Assembly (NCBI RefSeq): GCF_010811875.1
Contig: NZ_VKHP01000001.1
Coordinates: 62,001-126,000 of the forward strand
Origin: Bradyrhizobium uaiense
GTDB taxonomy: Bacteria; Pseudomonadota; Alphaproteobacteria; Rhizobiales; Xanthobacteraceae
Direction: 5' to 3'
Length of the DNA: 64,000 nt
Shown one piece after another: positions 38,677 through 49,278 of the stretch. The notes beneath the pieces are model-generated. The model made no database searches. It saw only the letters and a program-made list of their open reading frames with translations, and had not been told where the DNA came from. Made by a program: the position numbers and the translations under genes. The number at the start of each line of letters is the position of its first letter. Position 1 is the first letter of the stretch.

Positions 38677-38772
38677 CGCGCTCGGCCGTATACTGAATGG
38701 TCAATCCGCAGATGGTGGACGTTAGACAATAGCCACTATGATCCGCAGCGCGGCGTCCCCCGGGGGAGGGGA

Positions 38773-38808
38773 GCGGCCCCGCCCTTGTTCTTCATGGGGC
38801 GGGGCCGC
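38773..38808. terminator. Very GC-rich perfect hairpin
   Basis: 12-base arms GCGGCCCCGCCC / GGGCGGGGCCGC with a 12-base loop. There is no T run on either side, so terminator function is only possible; it may also be part of a structured RNA. A CCCCCGGGGG palindrome lies just before it. Confidence 0.4.
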
Positions 38809-39050
38809 GTAATTTCCGGTCGAACCGCTTCATGGATCGATGGACATGAGTGCATATCGCACGGAAAAATGTGGGTCTGCAGGCTCTCGATCAGCCGTTT
38901 CATCTTGTCGATCGCTCGCTCATAGACCTGCGCTATGCAGGTCTAACAAGCTCCGTTGCCTCCAACCCGGTGGAGGCGTTGAACCTGGAGAGCGCGCCGT
39001 GCGTTGATCGGGTAAAGGTAAACGATCAGCGTTTGCAGGCGGTGCTGGCT

Positions 39051-39281
39051 TTATGCCGATGGTGATTTACGGATACCAAGCTGCTCCACGGCGAGCTTTG
39101 ATATCTGGATCGCCAACCCCCTTGCGCCGATCTCGATAACCTCCTTTGCGACGATTTCGGCGATAGGGTCGTCACGATCAACCAAGCAAAGCGCATGCAG
39201 TGTCCGTGCATAGGCCAAGCTCAGACATTCAATTTCGTCCGGCCGTAGCTTACTGCCCTGGAGCAATCGATCAATCGGCAT
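39051..39281 (-). CDS. Small conserved-type hypothetical protein, 76 aa
   Basis: MPIDRLLQGSKLRPDEIECL, then AYARTLHALCLVDRDDPIAE and IVAKEVIEIGARG. Globular, helical, no signal. The style matches short proteins found in many Bradyrhizobium genomes. It lies 52 bases upstream of nothing on its strand; the LivK-like gene is on the same strand upstream reading order reversed. Confidence 0.55.
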   Translation of the reverse strand: MPIDRLLQGSKLRPDEIECLSLAYARTLHALCLVDRDDPIAEIVAKEVIEIGARGLAIQISKLAVEQLGIRKSPSA

Positions 39282-39333
39282 TGATCATCGCTCCGGGAGA
39301 CACGCCAGCTTTGATGCGTCGGCCCAAGATGCG

Positions 39334-40452
39334 TCAAAACGCGCTCGGGTTGGTCTCGCTATAGCCGCCCTTGTCGTCCCACCTGTAAACGACATAGTCG
39401 ATCTGCTTGATGTCACCCTTGGCATCGTATTCCAGCTTGCCGATCACCGTGTCCCAGGAGCCCGCCTTGATCACGTCCATCACCTTCCTCGGATCCGTGG
39501 TGCCGGCTTTGATTGCGGCCTGGGTCCAGACCTGCACTGCAGCGTAGGTATAGAGGGTGTACCCTTCGGGATCGACATTCTTGGCTTTGAACTTACTGAC
39601 GATGGCAGCCGCCGCCGGCTTGTTGCGTGGGTCTGGCCCGAAAGTGAAAAGCGTGCCCGCTCCAGCTGCGCCGGTGACCGAGGCAAATTCCTTGTCAGCC
39701 AGCGCATCACCCGACATCAGTACGGTCTTCAGGCCCTGATCACGCATCTGGCGCAGGATGAGGCCTGCTTCCTGGTGATAGCCGCCGACATAGACGAGGT
39801 CGATATTGTCACGCTTCAGGCGCGAGACAATCGCATTAAAATCCTTGTCGCCCTTGTTATAGGACTCGTAAATCTTCTCGATGACGCCGGCCTTGTTGAG
39901 GGCCCTCTTCGTCTCGTCGGCAAGCCCCTTGCCATAGGTGGTCTTGTCGTTGAGAATGCCGATGTTCTTGCCCTTGAAATGCTTGGCGATATAATTGGCA
40001 GCAACCTGGCCTTGCTGGTCGTCGCGGCCGCAGACGCGCGCCACGTTCCATAGCTTGCGCTCGGTGAACAGGGGGTTGGTCGAGGCGGGCGTGATCTGCA
40101 GTACGTTGCCGTCCGCGTAGGCTTCCGAAGCCGGGATCGACGACGAAGAGCAAAAGTGCCCGGCAACGAATGGGATCTGGGCGGCAGCGATCTTCTCCGC
40201 GACCGATCGCGCCTGCTTGGGATCGCAGGCATCGTCCTCGATGTCGAGGGCGAGCCTCTTGCCGAGTACGCCGCCGGACGCGTTGATCTGCTCCACCGCC
40301 ATCTCCGCGCCGTTCTTCATTTGCCGCCCGAAGGCGGACTCGCCCCCAGTTGTCGGTCCGGCGACGGCGATGGTGATGTCCTCTGCCAATGCCTCGGTGG
40401 ACAGCGCAATAAGTGCTCCAAACGCAAAGCCGATCAGCTTGAGTGATGTCAT
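39334..40452 (-). CDS. Branched-chain amino acid ABC transporter substrate-binding protein (LivK type)
   Basis: 372 aa with a signal peptide (LKLIGFAFGALIALSTEALA) and the periplasmic type-1 binding fold: ITIAVAGPTTGGESAFGRQM, GKRLALDIEDDACDPKQARS, and the long alpha/beta body ending YVVYRWDDKGGYSETNPSAF. It delivers a branched-chain or other small amino acid to a Liv permease, but no permease or ATPase gene is in view, so it is an orphan binding protein. Confidence 0.88.
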   Translation of the reverse strand: MTSLKLIGFAFGALIALSTEALAEDITIAVAGPTTGGESAFGRQMKNGAEMAVEQINASGGVLGKRLALDIEDDACDPKQARSVAEKIAAAQIPFVAGHFCSSSSIPASEAYADGNVLQITPASTNPLFTERKLWNVARVCGRDDQQGQVAANYIAKHFKGKNIGILNDKTTYGKGLADETKRALNKAGVIEKIYESYNKGDKDFNAIVSRLKRDNIDLVYVGGYHQEAGLILRQMRDQGLKTVLMSGDALADKEFASVTGAAGAGTLFTFGPDPRNKPAAAAIVSKFKAKNVDPEGYTLYTYAAVQVWTQAAIKAGTTDPRKVMDVIKAGSWDTVIGKLEYDAKGDIKQIDYVVYRWDDKGGYSETNPSAF

Positions 40453-40461
40453 GGATGGTCC

Positions 40462-40563
40462 TCACAAGGTAAATGCAGCGGCGAGTAAGTCGAGCAAAGC
40501 AAAGCGAGCCCGGCGACGGCCAGCGCCTAAAAAGCAGCCGGAGATAAAGTCACGGTCGCGCAT
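40462..40563 (-). pseudogene. Frameshifted copy of a small membrane peptide gene
   Basis: The ORF MRDRDFISGCFLG... (33 aa) shares its start with the peptide at 41236-41334 (MRNHDLVSG). After the run CTTTTTAGG the homology (LALAVAGLALLCST versus LALTATSFALLCSS) continues in another frame, so one base was gained or lost. It lies just upstream of the LivK-like gene. Confidence 0.4.
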
Positions 40564-41235
40564 CGAACCCCTTCGAATGCACCGCCATGATGGAGCGGCA
40601 GCCCACCTTGAGCCGGTGAAGAAACAGTTCCGTGTCGCCGAGCCATATAAAGGTTCGAGGAACGATCGGCAGGCAGCTCATCGCCCGAAAGCAGTACAAG
40701 GACATGTTCCGATGCCGTTCCAGCAGAGTGATAGGCCGGAGCGCGTGCGCAAGGGTAGAGCTAGATCAACGAGCAACGTTAACGTACAAATCGTCCCGTC
40801 TCATTCTCGCAACGCGTTGTCCATTTCATATTGCCCGCCGCTCGTTCAACGCACGGGCTGCCTTGGACGAACACTAGCGGAATCATGCAGCCAGGAAAGT
40901 GATAGCTCGGTCCGCAACGTACAGAGCCCACCCCGTCAGGAATGCGTATGCGAGAGGCGGGCTGTCCGGACGGGGGAGGGATGAGGCGATCCTGCACACC
41001 GTCCCCCATATGAAAACAATCAACATGTGTCACCGATATCGATGAAGGCGGACATAAGCGAGCGCAGAGCTGTTTTCGCTGTCCTAGCTGCTGGCACGAG
41101 GTCATCGCGATGCTCTCGGCGTTAGCCGAGCCGCGACTAGGTCAGAATCCTTGTCGGTCCTTAGAGGTCGTCGAACCCTGGATACTTGATAGCGAGGCCA
41201 GCCTTCATAAGGCGACAAGGCAACCGGCGCCCGTT
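40564..41235. other. Gene-poor stretch between the two small-peptide copies
   Basis: No gene recognised. It separates two homologous segments, which suggests a local duplication followed by decay. Confidence 0.35.
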
Positions 41236-41334
41236 TCAAATGAAAGCAAAGACGAGCAGGCTTGAGCAGAGGAGTGCGAAGCTGGTTGCGGTCAGCGCGA
41301 GAAGACTACCGGAGACAAGGTCATGATTGCGCAT
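41236..41334 (-). CDS. Small membrane peptide, 32 aa
   Basis: Reads MRNHDLVSGSLLALTATSFA then LLCSSLLVFAFI: a short polar start and one hydrophobic span. The upstream context (TCGAGGGTGATTC) has a weak RBS. The match to the degenerate copy at 40462-40563, which preserves the protein sequence better than chance, supports a real small gene. Confidence 0.45.
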   Translation of the reverse strand: MRNHDLVSGSLLALTATSFALLCSSLLVFAFI

Positions 41335-41680
41335 GAATCACCCTCGATTGAACCTATAAGGAGGCACAGAGAAGCAGTTCGCCAAGGTGAATTCTTGGCG
41401 ATTCTGGTTGCATTATTCCTGCTTTCGCCGCGTGATGGTGCATATTTGCAGCGTTGTTGCGCCATAACTCGTTGAAGCGCGGCGTAACAAGAGCGGATGA
41501 AGTTCGAAGCCTGTCAGAAGTGCATCATTGATCGAGTGACGCGGCCGGCCTTGGTCATAAGATCGGATTCGCTGGCGGGCCGCTCGCACTTTGGACAAGC
41601 CGTACAGCCTGCCCGAAACTCGGCATTCTGCATATTCAAGCACATCCGTTCGCGAAGGTTCCGGGCTTTGGCAAACCGGG

Positions 41681-43393
41681 TTACTTCGTCGGCCGAAGCG
41701 GCCGGCTACGTGCGTTTGCCGCGCTTACTATCTCGGGCCGCATTTCCGCCCTCGCGTGCTCGGGTGTGTCGTTCTTCCAGCGTACCGAGCCGAATGGCCT
41801 TTCCAGCATGCGGCGAACACGTACCGGTGCAGGACCGATGTGGAAGTGAATGGCCCGCCGCTCCAGCGCTCGTTCCGATTGGGTCGGGCGGTTGCGCCAG
41901 CGCAAATAATCGAGCCAGGTCGGAAAGTGATAACGTTCGGTCCACAATTCGGGATCGGCGATGTCGCGCGCGATCGACCAGCCATAGGCGCCGTTGCGCT
42001 GGCGGGACAATTGCACGTCTTGCATGACGTTGTGAAACGCGCGGGCATTCTCTTGTGCAATCCGGTATTCGATCTCGACGACGAGCGGCCCGCTACGTCC
42101 AGTCAAGGCGAGCCGTACTTCGGGATCGGCGAGCAGCTCGGGCTCTTCGCCGTGCGCGCCGACCCGGGGCATGGGTAGCCAACGGCCGATGAGTGGTGAG
42201 GCGAGCATCAGCGCGGCCGACAAAAGCAGCGCGGTTTCAACGCCGGCCGCGTCCGTCAGATGGCCCCAACCCCAGCTGCCGACGGCAATCCCGCCTGAAC
42301 TCGCCGCCTGATAGGCCGCGAGCGAGCGACCGGTCACCCAGCGTGGCGCCGACAGCTGAACTCCGATGTTGAACACCGCCCATGTCAGCATCCACACGGC
42401 TCCTGCCAGAACCAGCGCGGCCGCGGTCAATACCGGCTGGCGGCTCAGCGCCACGGCAGCCATCGCCGCGCCCATAGACAATGCACAGGCGCGAATCGCA
42501 GCTTCGCCGCTCATCTGCCTGCGGATCTCGGCAATGTTCAACGCGCCGACCACGGCCCCCACGCCAAAAGCACCAAGCATGATGCCGTAGGTCTGGGCGT
42601 CGCCGTGCAATAGATCCCGCACCACCAGAGGCATCAGCGCAGTAATCGCGCCGGCTCCAACGCCGGTTACAAGGGTGCGAAGCAATACGACCTTGATCGA
42701 TGGCGAATTGCTGATGTAGCGCACGCCAGATACCATTGCGCGGCTCAATCTTTCAGGCGGCAGGCGTGAGGGGGCGCGGACGCGCTTCCAAAGGAACAAC
42801 GCGGCCATCAGCGGGAGATAGAGCAGCGCGTTGAGCGCGAATGCGGCCACTGCACCGGCGCTAGCTACCACCACGCCGCCGATCGCTGGGCCGACGCTCC
42901 GTGCGATATTGTAGCTGATGCCATTCAGCGCAATGGCCGCAGGTAGCTGCGCTTCCAACGGCACTTGTTCGCTTACGGATGATTGCCAGGCCGGTCCCAT
43001 AAGCGCCATGCCGCTGCCGACCACGAAGCAGAGTACGAGCAAGACGTTCGGTGTGGCCAGGCCAAGCCAGGCGGCCACCGTAAGGCCAGTTGCGCCGGCG
43101 AGCGCGATGCCAAGCGAAACCAGTGCCACGATGCGGCGATCGTACATATCAGCGATTGCGCCCGCTGGTATTGAAATCAGCATCACTGGCAGCAACAGCG
43201 CGGTCTGCACCAACGCCACCTTGTCAGCTGATGACGTCATCTGCGTCATCGCCCAGGCTGCACCTACACCTTGTATCAAGCTGCCGACATTGGACAGGAG
43301 ACTCGCAATCCAGATGCGACGGAAGGTCGCGTGCCGCAGAGGCGCCGAGATACTTTCGGCGCTACGCGACGGGACTTTGGTTGAATCGCTCAT
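41681..43393 (-). CDS. MFS transporter, transmembrane secretion effector (MFS_3) family, with C-terminal domain
   Basis: 570 aa: an MFS_3 membrane domain of about 400 residues (ATFRRIWIASLLSNVGSLIQ; AGAIADMYDRRIVALVSLGI) followed by a soluble domain of about 150 residues (VVEIEYRIAQENARAFHNVM; WTERYHFPTWLDYLRWRNRP) that resembles the antibiotic-monooxygenase-like dimer domain often fused to this family. Relatives export siderophores and other small molecules. It may work with the flavoprotein gene upstream (44147-45313, same strand, 750 bases apart). Confidence 0.85.
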   Translation of the reverse strand: MSDSTKVPSRSAESISAPLRHATFRRIWIASLLSNVGSLIQGVGAAWAMTQMTSSADKVALVQTALLLPVMLISIPAGAIADMYDRRIVALVSLGIALAGATGLTVAAWLGLATPNVLLVLCFVVGSGMALMGPAWQSSVSEQVPLEAQLPAAIALNGISYNIARSVGPAIGGVVVASAGAVAAFALNALLYLPLMAALFLWKRVRAPSRLPPERLSRAMVSGVRYISNSPSIKVVLLRTLVTGVGAGAITALMPLVVRDLLHGDAQTYGIMLGAFGVGAVVGALNIAEIRRQMSGEAAIRACALSMGAAMAAVALSRQPVLTAAALVLAGAVWMLTWAVFNIGVQLSAPRWVTGRSLAAYQAASSGGIAVGSWGWGHLTDAAGVETALLLSAALMLASPLIGRWLPMPRVGAHGEEPELLADPEVRLALTGRSGPLVVEIEYRIAQENARAFHNVMQDVQLSRQRNGAYGWSIARDIADPELWTERYHFPTWLDYLRWRNRPTQSERALERRAIHFHIGPAPVRVRRMLERPFGSVRWKNDTPEHARAEMRPEIVSAANARSRPLRPTK

Positions 43394-43396
43394 GTT

Positions 43397-43421
43397 AGAT
43401 CGTGATGATCTATCATGATTT
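43397..43421 (-). promoter_or_regulatory. Imperfect inverted repeat at the MFS start
   Basis: On the minus strand ATCATGAT-agatc-ATCACGAT lies a few bases upstream of the start codon. It could be an operator for a local repressor; no regulator gene is adjacent. Confidence 0.3.
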
Positions 43422-44146
43422 GATTCTGGTGCGGATCACAAGCATGTTCCCGACCTGATATCGCAGCGGAATAAGACGCCAATCAGATGACGATGTTCCG
43501 CCGACTGCCTGTCTTCCATTCCAGTAAGCGCTGTTCATTGGTGACTTTATGCTGCATCCAGCGCATCGCTTACATGGACACGTAGAACAGATGCTGCATC
43601 GCTCGCGTGCAAAACTTTGTACGCAGCGTACAAATGGCGGAGTCGACGAGTGCGGAATCGCTTGTCGGTGGGTAGAGTGAACTGCGACCCTCTCTGCTAA
43701 CAAGCCGAAGGCCCATGTCACAGCACTATCCATAGTTCACGGGCTTCGCAGCGTTTGATGGACCTTGTTGTCTCTCGGGGCGAGTGGTTGCAACCCAGAA
43801 TAGGGTAGGCGGCCTCTCCTATCCCGCACGACCGAGACTGCGGCGAAGGATCTCCATCTAGAACGCAAATGGGATGCAACAGATCGAGCTATCCCGGCTC
43901 GGCCCGAGAGTTTTTACCCAATGGCTGCAAGTTTGTCGCAGCTCGGATGAATTGTGAGCTGCGACATCGGCTCCGTGAACACGCGGATTGTTCCCGTAGC
44001 CTGGTTCAAGGCTTCCCGCTTGGCAATCTAGTCGCTCGCATAAGCGTCTCACACTTCCGGACGAGTTCCCGGGCGAGCGAGCATGATGCGGGATTCGGCA
44101 ATCCGTTGTTGCGGGTCGTGCGGAGGTACTCGTGGATGGCCGGTCC
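43422..44146. other. Gene-poor stretch
   Basis: No convincing gene between the MFS gene and the flavoprotein gene. Confidence 0.4.
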
Positions 44147-45313
44147 TCATGGAAACCCTGCCGGTGCTGAACGTCCGAGCAGGAGACGACCTGCACTTTG
44201 AAGTGTTCCTTCGTTCAAGGCTGCGTGCTGGGCAACCACGAAACTGTCGCACATCGCGCGCGCAAGATTGCTCGTCGTATAGAGTGATTGCGTTCCTGCG
44301 AGACCGCTCGCGATCTTGCAGACTTCGGCGCTCTGTCGGGCGGCGTTGGTCGCGGCAAGCCGCATCAGGGTCGTCGTAGTCGACTGGACCGTATCCTGCA
44401 ACGCTTCCTTCCATAGCTCCTCGGTGGCTTCATAGAAGAAGGAGCGTGCGGAGCGCAGCATGGCTTCGGCTCTGGCGACCTCCAGCTGGATATAGCCGCG
44501 CTCTGCCATCACCGGCGCTCCAGTAATCGAGGCGCGGCCCCGGCTCATGGCAATCACCTCGTCTAGCGCGGAGCGCGCAATGCCGATGCCCACAATCGCG
44601 TGCGCCTGCGCAGCGAAAGTCACCGAAGGATAACGATGGAGGGGTCCGTCGAAAGCCGGTGGACCGCCGCGGATCAGTGTCCATTCCTCTGGTACAATAA
44701 CATTGTCGACAACGATGTCATGACTGCCGGTGCCTTGCAGGCCGATGACGTCCCAATTGGGACGGATCGCTACCTTGTCGGCCGGCATCACGGCTATGCG
44801 TGCAAGTCCACTTGTTGGATCATCGTCTAAAGTGATTCCAACGCCAATTAGCTCCGCGCCCGGTGATCCGCTGGCGAAAGGCCACACGCCGTTCACAACA
44901 AACCCGTCGGCACTTCGTTGAGCGGGCTGGAGCGGGAAAACTGCACCCGCGTACACCACGTCAGGTCCATTGGCATATACGCGGCAAAGCGTGTCTTCAG
45001 GGAGAGCGGAGAGGTAGCGAGCCCCGTCGCCGAAGCTGGCGACCCAGCCGGCTGATCCGTCCGCTTCGGATATGCGCTCGATCAGGCGGCAAAAATCGGC
45101 AGGCGTTCTCTCGTCGCCGCCGAAACGTTTGGCGGCCAGAGCCCGGTAGACGCCAATGCGTTTGAATGCCTGAATAACGTCGTCTGGAACCTTCTGCGCG
45201 CGGGCGAACTCGTTTCGGCGCGCGCGGATATCGGCCAGCAGCAGCGACAGATCATCACTCGTTGTAGCCGAAACATCTGTTTCTGGTGCGATCATTCCTG
45301 GCGGAGCGTTCAT
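44147..45313 (-). CDS. Acyl-CoA dehydrogenase-fold flavin monooxygenase (HsaA/DszC/IacA group)
   Basis: 388 aa from the ATG at 45313 with GGAGGG upstream. Features of the group-D flavoprotein monooxygenases: ERISEADGSAGWVASFGDGA, GVWPFASGSPGAELIGVGI, GLQGTGSHDIVVDNVIVPEE, and the C-terminal helical bundle. The catalytic Glu of true acyl-CoA dehydrogenases (IFEG-x-x-E) is absent, as expected for monooxygenases that use reduced flavin from a separate reductase. Possible substrates in relatives are indole-acetate, phenolics and thiophenes. No reductase is adjacent. Confidence 0.78.
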   Translation of the reverse strand: MNAPPGMIAPETDVSATTSDDLSLLLADIRARRNEFARAQKVPDDVIQAFKRIGVYRALAAKRFGGDERTPADFCRLIERISEADGSAGWVASFGDGARYLSALPEDTLCRVYANGPDVVYAGAVFPLQPAQRSADGFVVNGVWPFASGSPGAELIGVGITLDDDPTSGLARIAVMPADKVAIRPNWDVIGLQGTGSHDIVVDNVIVPEEWTLIRGGPPAFDGPLHRYPSVTFAAQAHAIVGIGIARSALDEVIAMSRGRASITGAPVMAERGYIQLEVARAEAMLRSARSFFYEATEELWKEALQDTVQSTTTTLMRLAATNAARQSAEVCKIASGLAGTQSLYTTSNLARAMCDSFVVAQHAALNEGTLQSAGRLLLGRSAPAGFP

Positions 45314-47908
45314 GTTTGCCCTCCGTGGTGAGACACCAGCGGTGTAGCCGGTCATTGATGGAGATTGCGAGCGCATGGCAGAGCCGGCCGTATTGAGTGA
45401 GGCCGGAGAAGATCTCCCATTGCCGCAGTTGATATCGATCGTGACCAGCCTGCAGGCCCCTTCCTCTCCAAACCGCTTGCCGTACGGATTAGGTCAAAAG
45501 CACTGTCTTGAGAGGCCGGAAGGCCGAGCAAGACGTGGCCGTCGGCGCTGCCCTTGAGGTTGGACCGGTGAGCAAACGACTGCAGCGGCATCCGTCCTCA
45601 TCTGTTTGATCATGACTGCGAGAGTTGACGAGTTGACGATAGCGCTTGCTTGTCATCTCTTCTCAGGCTGGGAGTTGCGAGGCCTCACGAACCTATGGAT
45701 CCGTTTATCGTCTCGCCAGCAATCGATGTGCCATCAAACATGGCCTGTCAGCTGTGTTTCCGCGGAAGTAAATCGCATGGCACGAGCCGAGTCAGCGGGA
45801 TGTGAGCGTCATCTGTGTCTCGTTCCAGCCACATCGTGTCATCAAGCGGACAGGGTGCGAGGTGAATGACTGACATGGACCCCGACCGCGGACGAGCCCG
45901 CCTCGGCTATTTGCCGTCACTGCGACTTGGCGATATGGCGTATCCTGCAAGGCACCCGAGATGCAGGGCAGAGCATGCAGTACTTCTCTACTTTGTACCA
46001 GGGTTGACGCGGCTCGACCGTGCCGCTTGCGCCCTGGTAAGAGGCGAGGGCAGACGCACGCCGCGTTACAAACGCAAGGGACCGGCTGCAGACGCTTCCT
46101 TCGCATTGCCAAGTCCTGCCTGGGTGCTGCGGTCCTCAGCTTATGCAAGCGGCTACAGAGAGCTTCCAGCGGCTTTTGAAGACTTTCGAGCCTGCCAGCA
46201 AGCGACCCGCTGTTCATATTCCGCCGTGTCGGACACAAAGCAGTCGCGCAGTCTCTTGGCTCGGTTCACTCTTTCGAAGGCCGCTGGCGGCTTTCTTCGA
46301 CGAACTTTAACTGCCTCGGATCCTAACTAAACTATGCAGGTCATCCAGCAACAGCGTTGTCATCGTCTGCCGGTCCCTGTTGGTAAGATCAGTGCTATAC
46401 GACAGCTCAAATAGCGATCGATGTTGGCGCGCGCGGGTGCCTGTATATGTCGCCGCTCCCTGTTGTAAGGAACGCTCCGGGCAAAGCTAATGTTACCGCC
46501 CAATGCCAGCACGTGCCGGCACTTGTCGCTGTTTACCCTTGGCAGCCAGCCGGAAGAACGACCTAACTCCCGTGCCTCCTCACTGCACGCGCACGGGACC
46601 TGATCAGAGCTCGCAGGTGCCCGATGGCCAATGATACCACGAGCTGGCCAGGCGAGCAGACCTTCACGCCTCACCATCGGTCAAAACCTTGTACCGTCCA
46701 AACGTCCGAACCCAGGTACCGTGCCAACCATTGCACCTGCGGCGAGCTGTTCCTTTGCGGTTTCCGGAAGCGTTATGAGTTCGGAAGGAGTGGATGAGTT
46801 CCGGATTAGCGCGACACATCGGCGGGTTAGGTCTGCCAAGTTGGATCATTCGACCTATCGCAGCGAAGCGTTGCGAGTTCCGGTCCGTCGTCGAAACTCG
46901 CTTGGACTGAACTCATTCGTGTCAGTGAACAAACCATGTCACGAATCGTGAGACATCCGAGCTCGCGACCCAAACCGGTCAGAACGCTATCGTGGCATTG
47001 GCTGCACCGCGACGCTGCTCCGGTTGAGGTGATGCGCGCCACAAGATCATCAGGGCGGCAGGCGCTAGAATCGGCAATGGCGTTGGAAACGGTTCGTGCG
47101 TATCGAACAATTATGATGCAATTAGATCGCACTCACTGCCGTGGTGCGCGTTCGTCCGGTTCGTGCCGAGGTTGCGCGCGAATGGCGAACAGTAATCTGC
47201 CAACATGACTATCCGCGAGTGAAAGAGTGCGCAGCGCAAGGCTCGTCCTCTCATCGGGCCCTCTCGGTCAAGCGTGTTTTGGGTGCAAGGGATTAGTGGC
47301 GCAGGTGTTTCCGTGCGATGTCGACGATTCAGCCGCGGCAGCAGCGCCGGAGTGGGCGAGCGTGTGGAGATCAGGCTAGGAATGCCAGTTCTACTTGACT
47401 GTTGGCGGCTGTGGCTCGCCTTGAGAGCGGTCATTTGGGAGCGCCCTTGAGACGTTCGAGCGCGCGCTGGTGGTCGTGATGGCCCAAATCGAAAGGCGCC
47501 TCAGCAACGCTTCTATTCATCGCGTCTACCGACCCGACGGAAGGTATCGCGGTGGTTTGCCGCTCTGCCCAGCATGCCGTAGAACGTCCCGCAAATGCGT
47601 CGCGCTCCAGTGGCCCGAGCCAGATTGTCGGACAAAGACTTGATCGATTGCGCGGCCGCGTGGCCAGGATAGCCGTTTGAGCGGACAAGAAGTAACTTAT
47701 AGAAGCCGAAACGACGACGGCCATCTACGTGATCGAAGCGTTCCGAAATCGGGACTGACGCCTCCGATTGACTGGCTGCAGCCATGGGACGGCGCAAAGG
47801 TCGCGCGTCGCTCTGCTTGAGGGCAGACAGCTGCGTTCTAACAGGATCAAAGACTGCGCGGCGTTCCCTCGTCTTCCCTTTCGATGGCATAGGCTGGATC
47901 TAGCAATG
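45314..47908. other. Long gene-poor stretch upstream of bioF
   Basis: About 2.6 kb without a convincing gene. Fragments such as LLLVRSNGYPGHAAAQSIKS (minus, near 47.6 kb) have some protein character but are broken. Likely degraded island DNA. Confidence 0.45.
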
Positions 47909-49057
47909 AACTTAACCCATCCAAGCAAGCTTGAGCGCTATGCCGCGGCCGTGGAAGCTATGAGAGAAGAGGGCTGGCGGCGCGGCCTCAAGGCACGCGC
48001 AGGTGTTGATTTTGCTTCCAGCGATTATCTGGCACTGGCGAGCGCGCTACGCATGAAGGAGGCTCTGTTCGCTGCGCTCAAGGCTGGAACGCCCATCGGA
48101 GCTGGCGGGTCACGGCTCCTGCGCGGCAATTGCGAGGAACACGAAGCTCTCGAAACGGAAGCGGCGCGGTTCTTTCGGGCGGAGACAGCGCTGTTCTTCG
48201 GTAGCGGTTACATCGCAAACTTCGCCGTTCTGACAACGCTGCCGCAGCGAGGCGATCTGCTGGTTCTCGATTCGCTCGTGCATGCCAGCCTTTATGAAGG
48301 CGCGCGCGCGGGCCGAGCGGAGTTCCGGATAGCAGCCCATAATGATCCTCAATCTGTTGAAGACACGATTGGCGATTGGCGCGCCAAAGGCGGCGTAGGG
48401 CGCGTCTGGATCTTGGTCGAGAGCCTCTACAGTATGGACGGTGACTTCGCGCCACTTGCAGATCTGGTTGAAATTGCTGAACGGTACGAGGCGTTCCTGG
48501 TTGTGGATGAGGCCCATGCCACAGGCATTTACGGCGAGCAGGGGCGGGGGCTCACAGCGCCATACCAGGGACGCGAATATATTCTGGTGCTCCACACCTG
48601 CGGGAAGGCTCTAGGCGCGGCCGGTGCTCTTGTCACTGCATCCAGCGTATTGCGCGATTTCATGGTCAATCGGTGTCGTCCATTTATTTTCGCTACCGCG
48701 CCATTGCCCCTGATGGCAGTCGCAGTTCGGCAGGCGCTTTTGATTGTACAGGAGGAGCCTGAGCGGCGGCGACGCCTGATCGATCTTATCGATTTTGCAC
48801 ACCGTCAGCTCGCCATCTGCGGCCGCCCGACCCCTTCGAGCTCACAGATCATTCCTTACAGGGTCGGTGACAACGCCCGCACGATGCAGCTGGCCGCTGC
48901 ACTGCAGGCGCGCGGTTTTGATGTCCGAGCAATACGACCGCCAGTGCCCCCGGGCAGGGCAAGATTGCGGATTTCGTTAACGCTTAATGTTGAGCAAGAT
49001 GATGTATCCGAGATGATCGATGCGTTGGTCGAAGAGACCTGGGGTAAGGTACGGTGA
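47909..49057 (+). CDS. bioF: 8-amino-7-oxononanoate synthase (BioF)
   Basis: 382 aa from ATG 47909. Joins pimeloyl-thioester and L-alanine to form the first ring precursor of biotin. PLP alpha-oxoamine synthase motifs: FASSDYLALASALRMKEALF, GAGGSRLLRGNCEEHEALE, VDEAHATGIYGEQGRGLT and the lysine segment LHTCGKALGAAGALVTAS (K binds PLP). No other bio gene follows; a short frame downstream (near 49113-49198, ILPPIGDYDVLRSLVPLYAA) may be a remnant. Biotin made here could serve the biotin carboxylase at 2.5-6.1 kb. Homologous alpha-oxoamine synthases have other substrates, but length and motifs fit BioF. Confidence 0.85.
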   Translation, partial: NLTHPSKLERYAAAVEAMREEGWRRGLKARAGVDFASSDYLALASALRMKEALFAALKAGTPIGAGGSRLLRGNCEEHEALETEAARFFRAETALFFGSGYIANFAVLTTLPQRGDLLVLDSLVHASLYEGARAGRAEFRIAAHNDPQSVEDTIGDWRAKGGVGRVWILVESLYSMDGDFAPLADLVEIAERYEAFLVVDEAHATGIYGEQGRGLTAPYQGREYILVLHTCGKALGAAGALVTASSVLRDFMVNRCRPFIFATAPLPLMAVAVRQALLIVQEEPERRRRLIDLIDFAHRQLAICGRPTPSSSQIIPYRVGDNARTMQLAAALQARGFDVRAIRPPVPPGRARLRISLTLNVEQDDVSEMIDALVEETWGKVR

Positions 49058-49278
49058 GGTCCCACAATCATGATGCTGGTCGGCATCCGGATCGGTCAAC
49101 GATCTTCCAAGGAATGGGCCGGGGCGCGCAAATCCTCCCGCCGATCGGTGATTACGACGTCCTGCGCTCATTAGTTCCGCTTTATGCTGCGCAAACATAA
49201 ACTCGACATAAATTCGACGAGGCTGCTCATTGCGACACTGGCGGCCGCTTCGTTGGCTGCCGAAGGAGAAAAAGCCCG

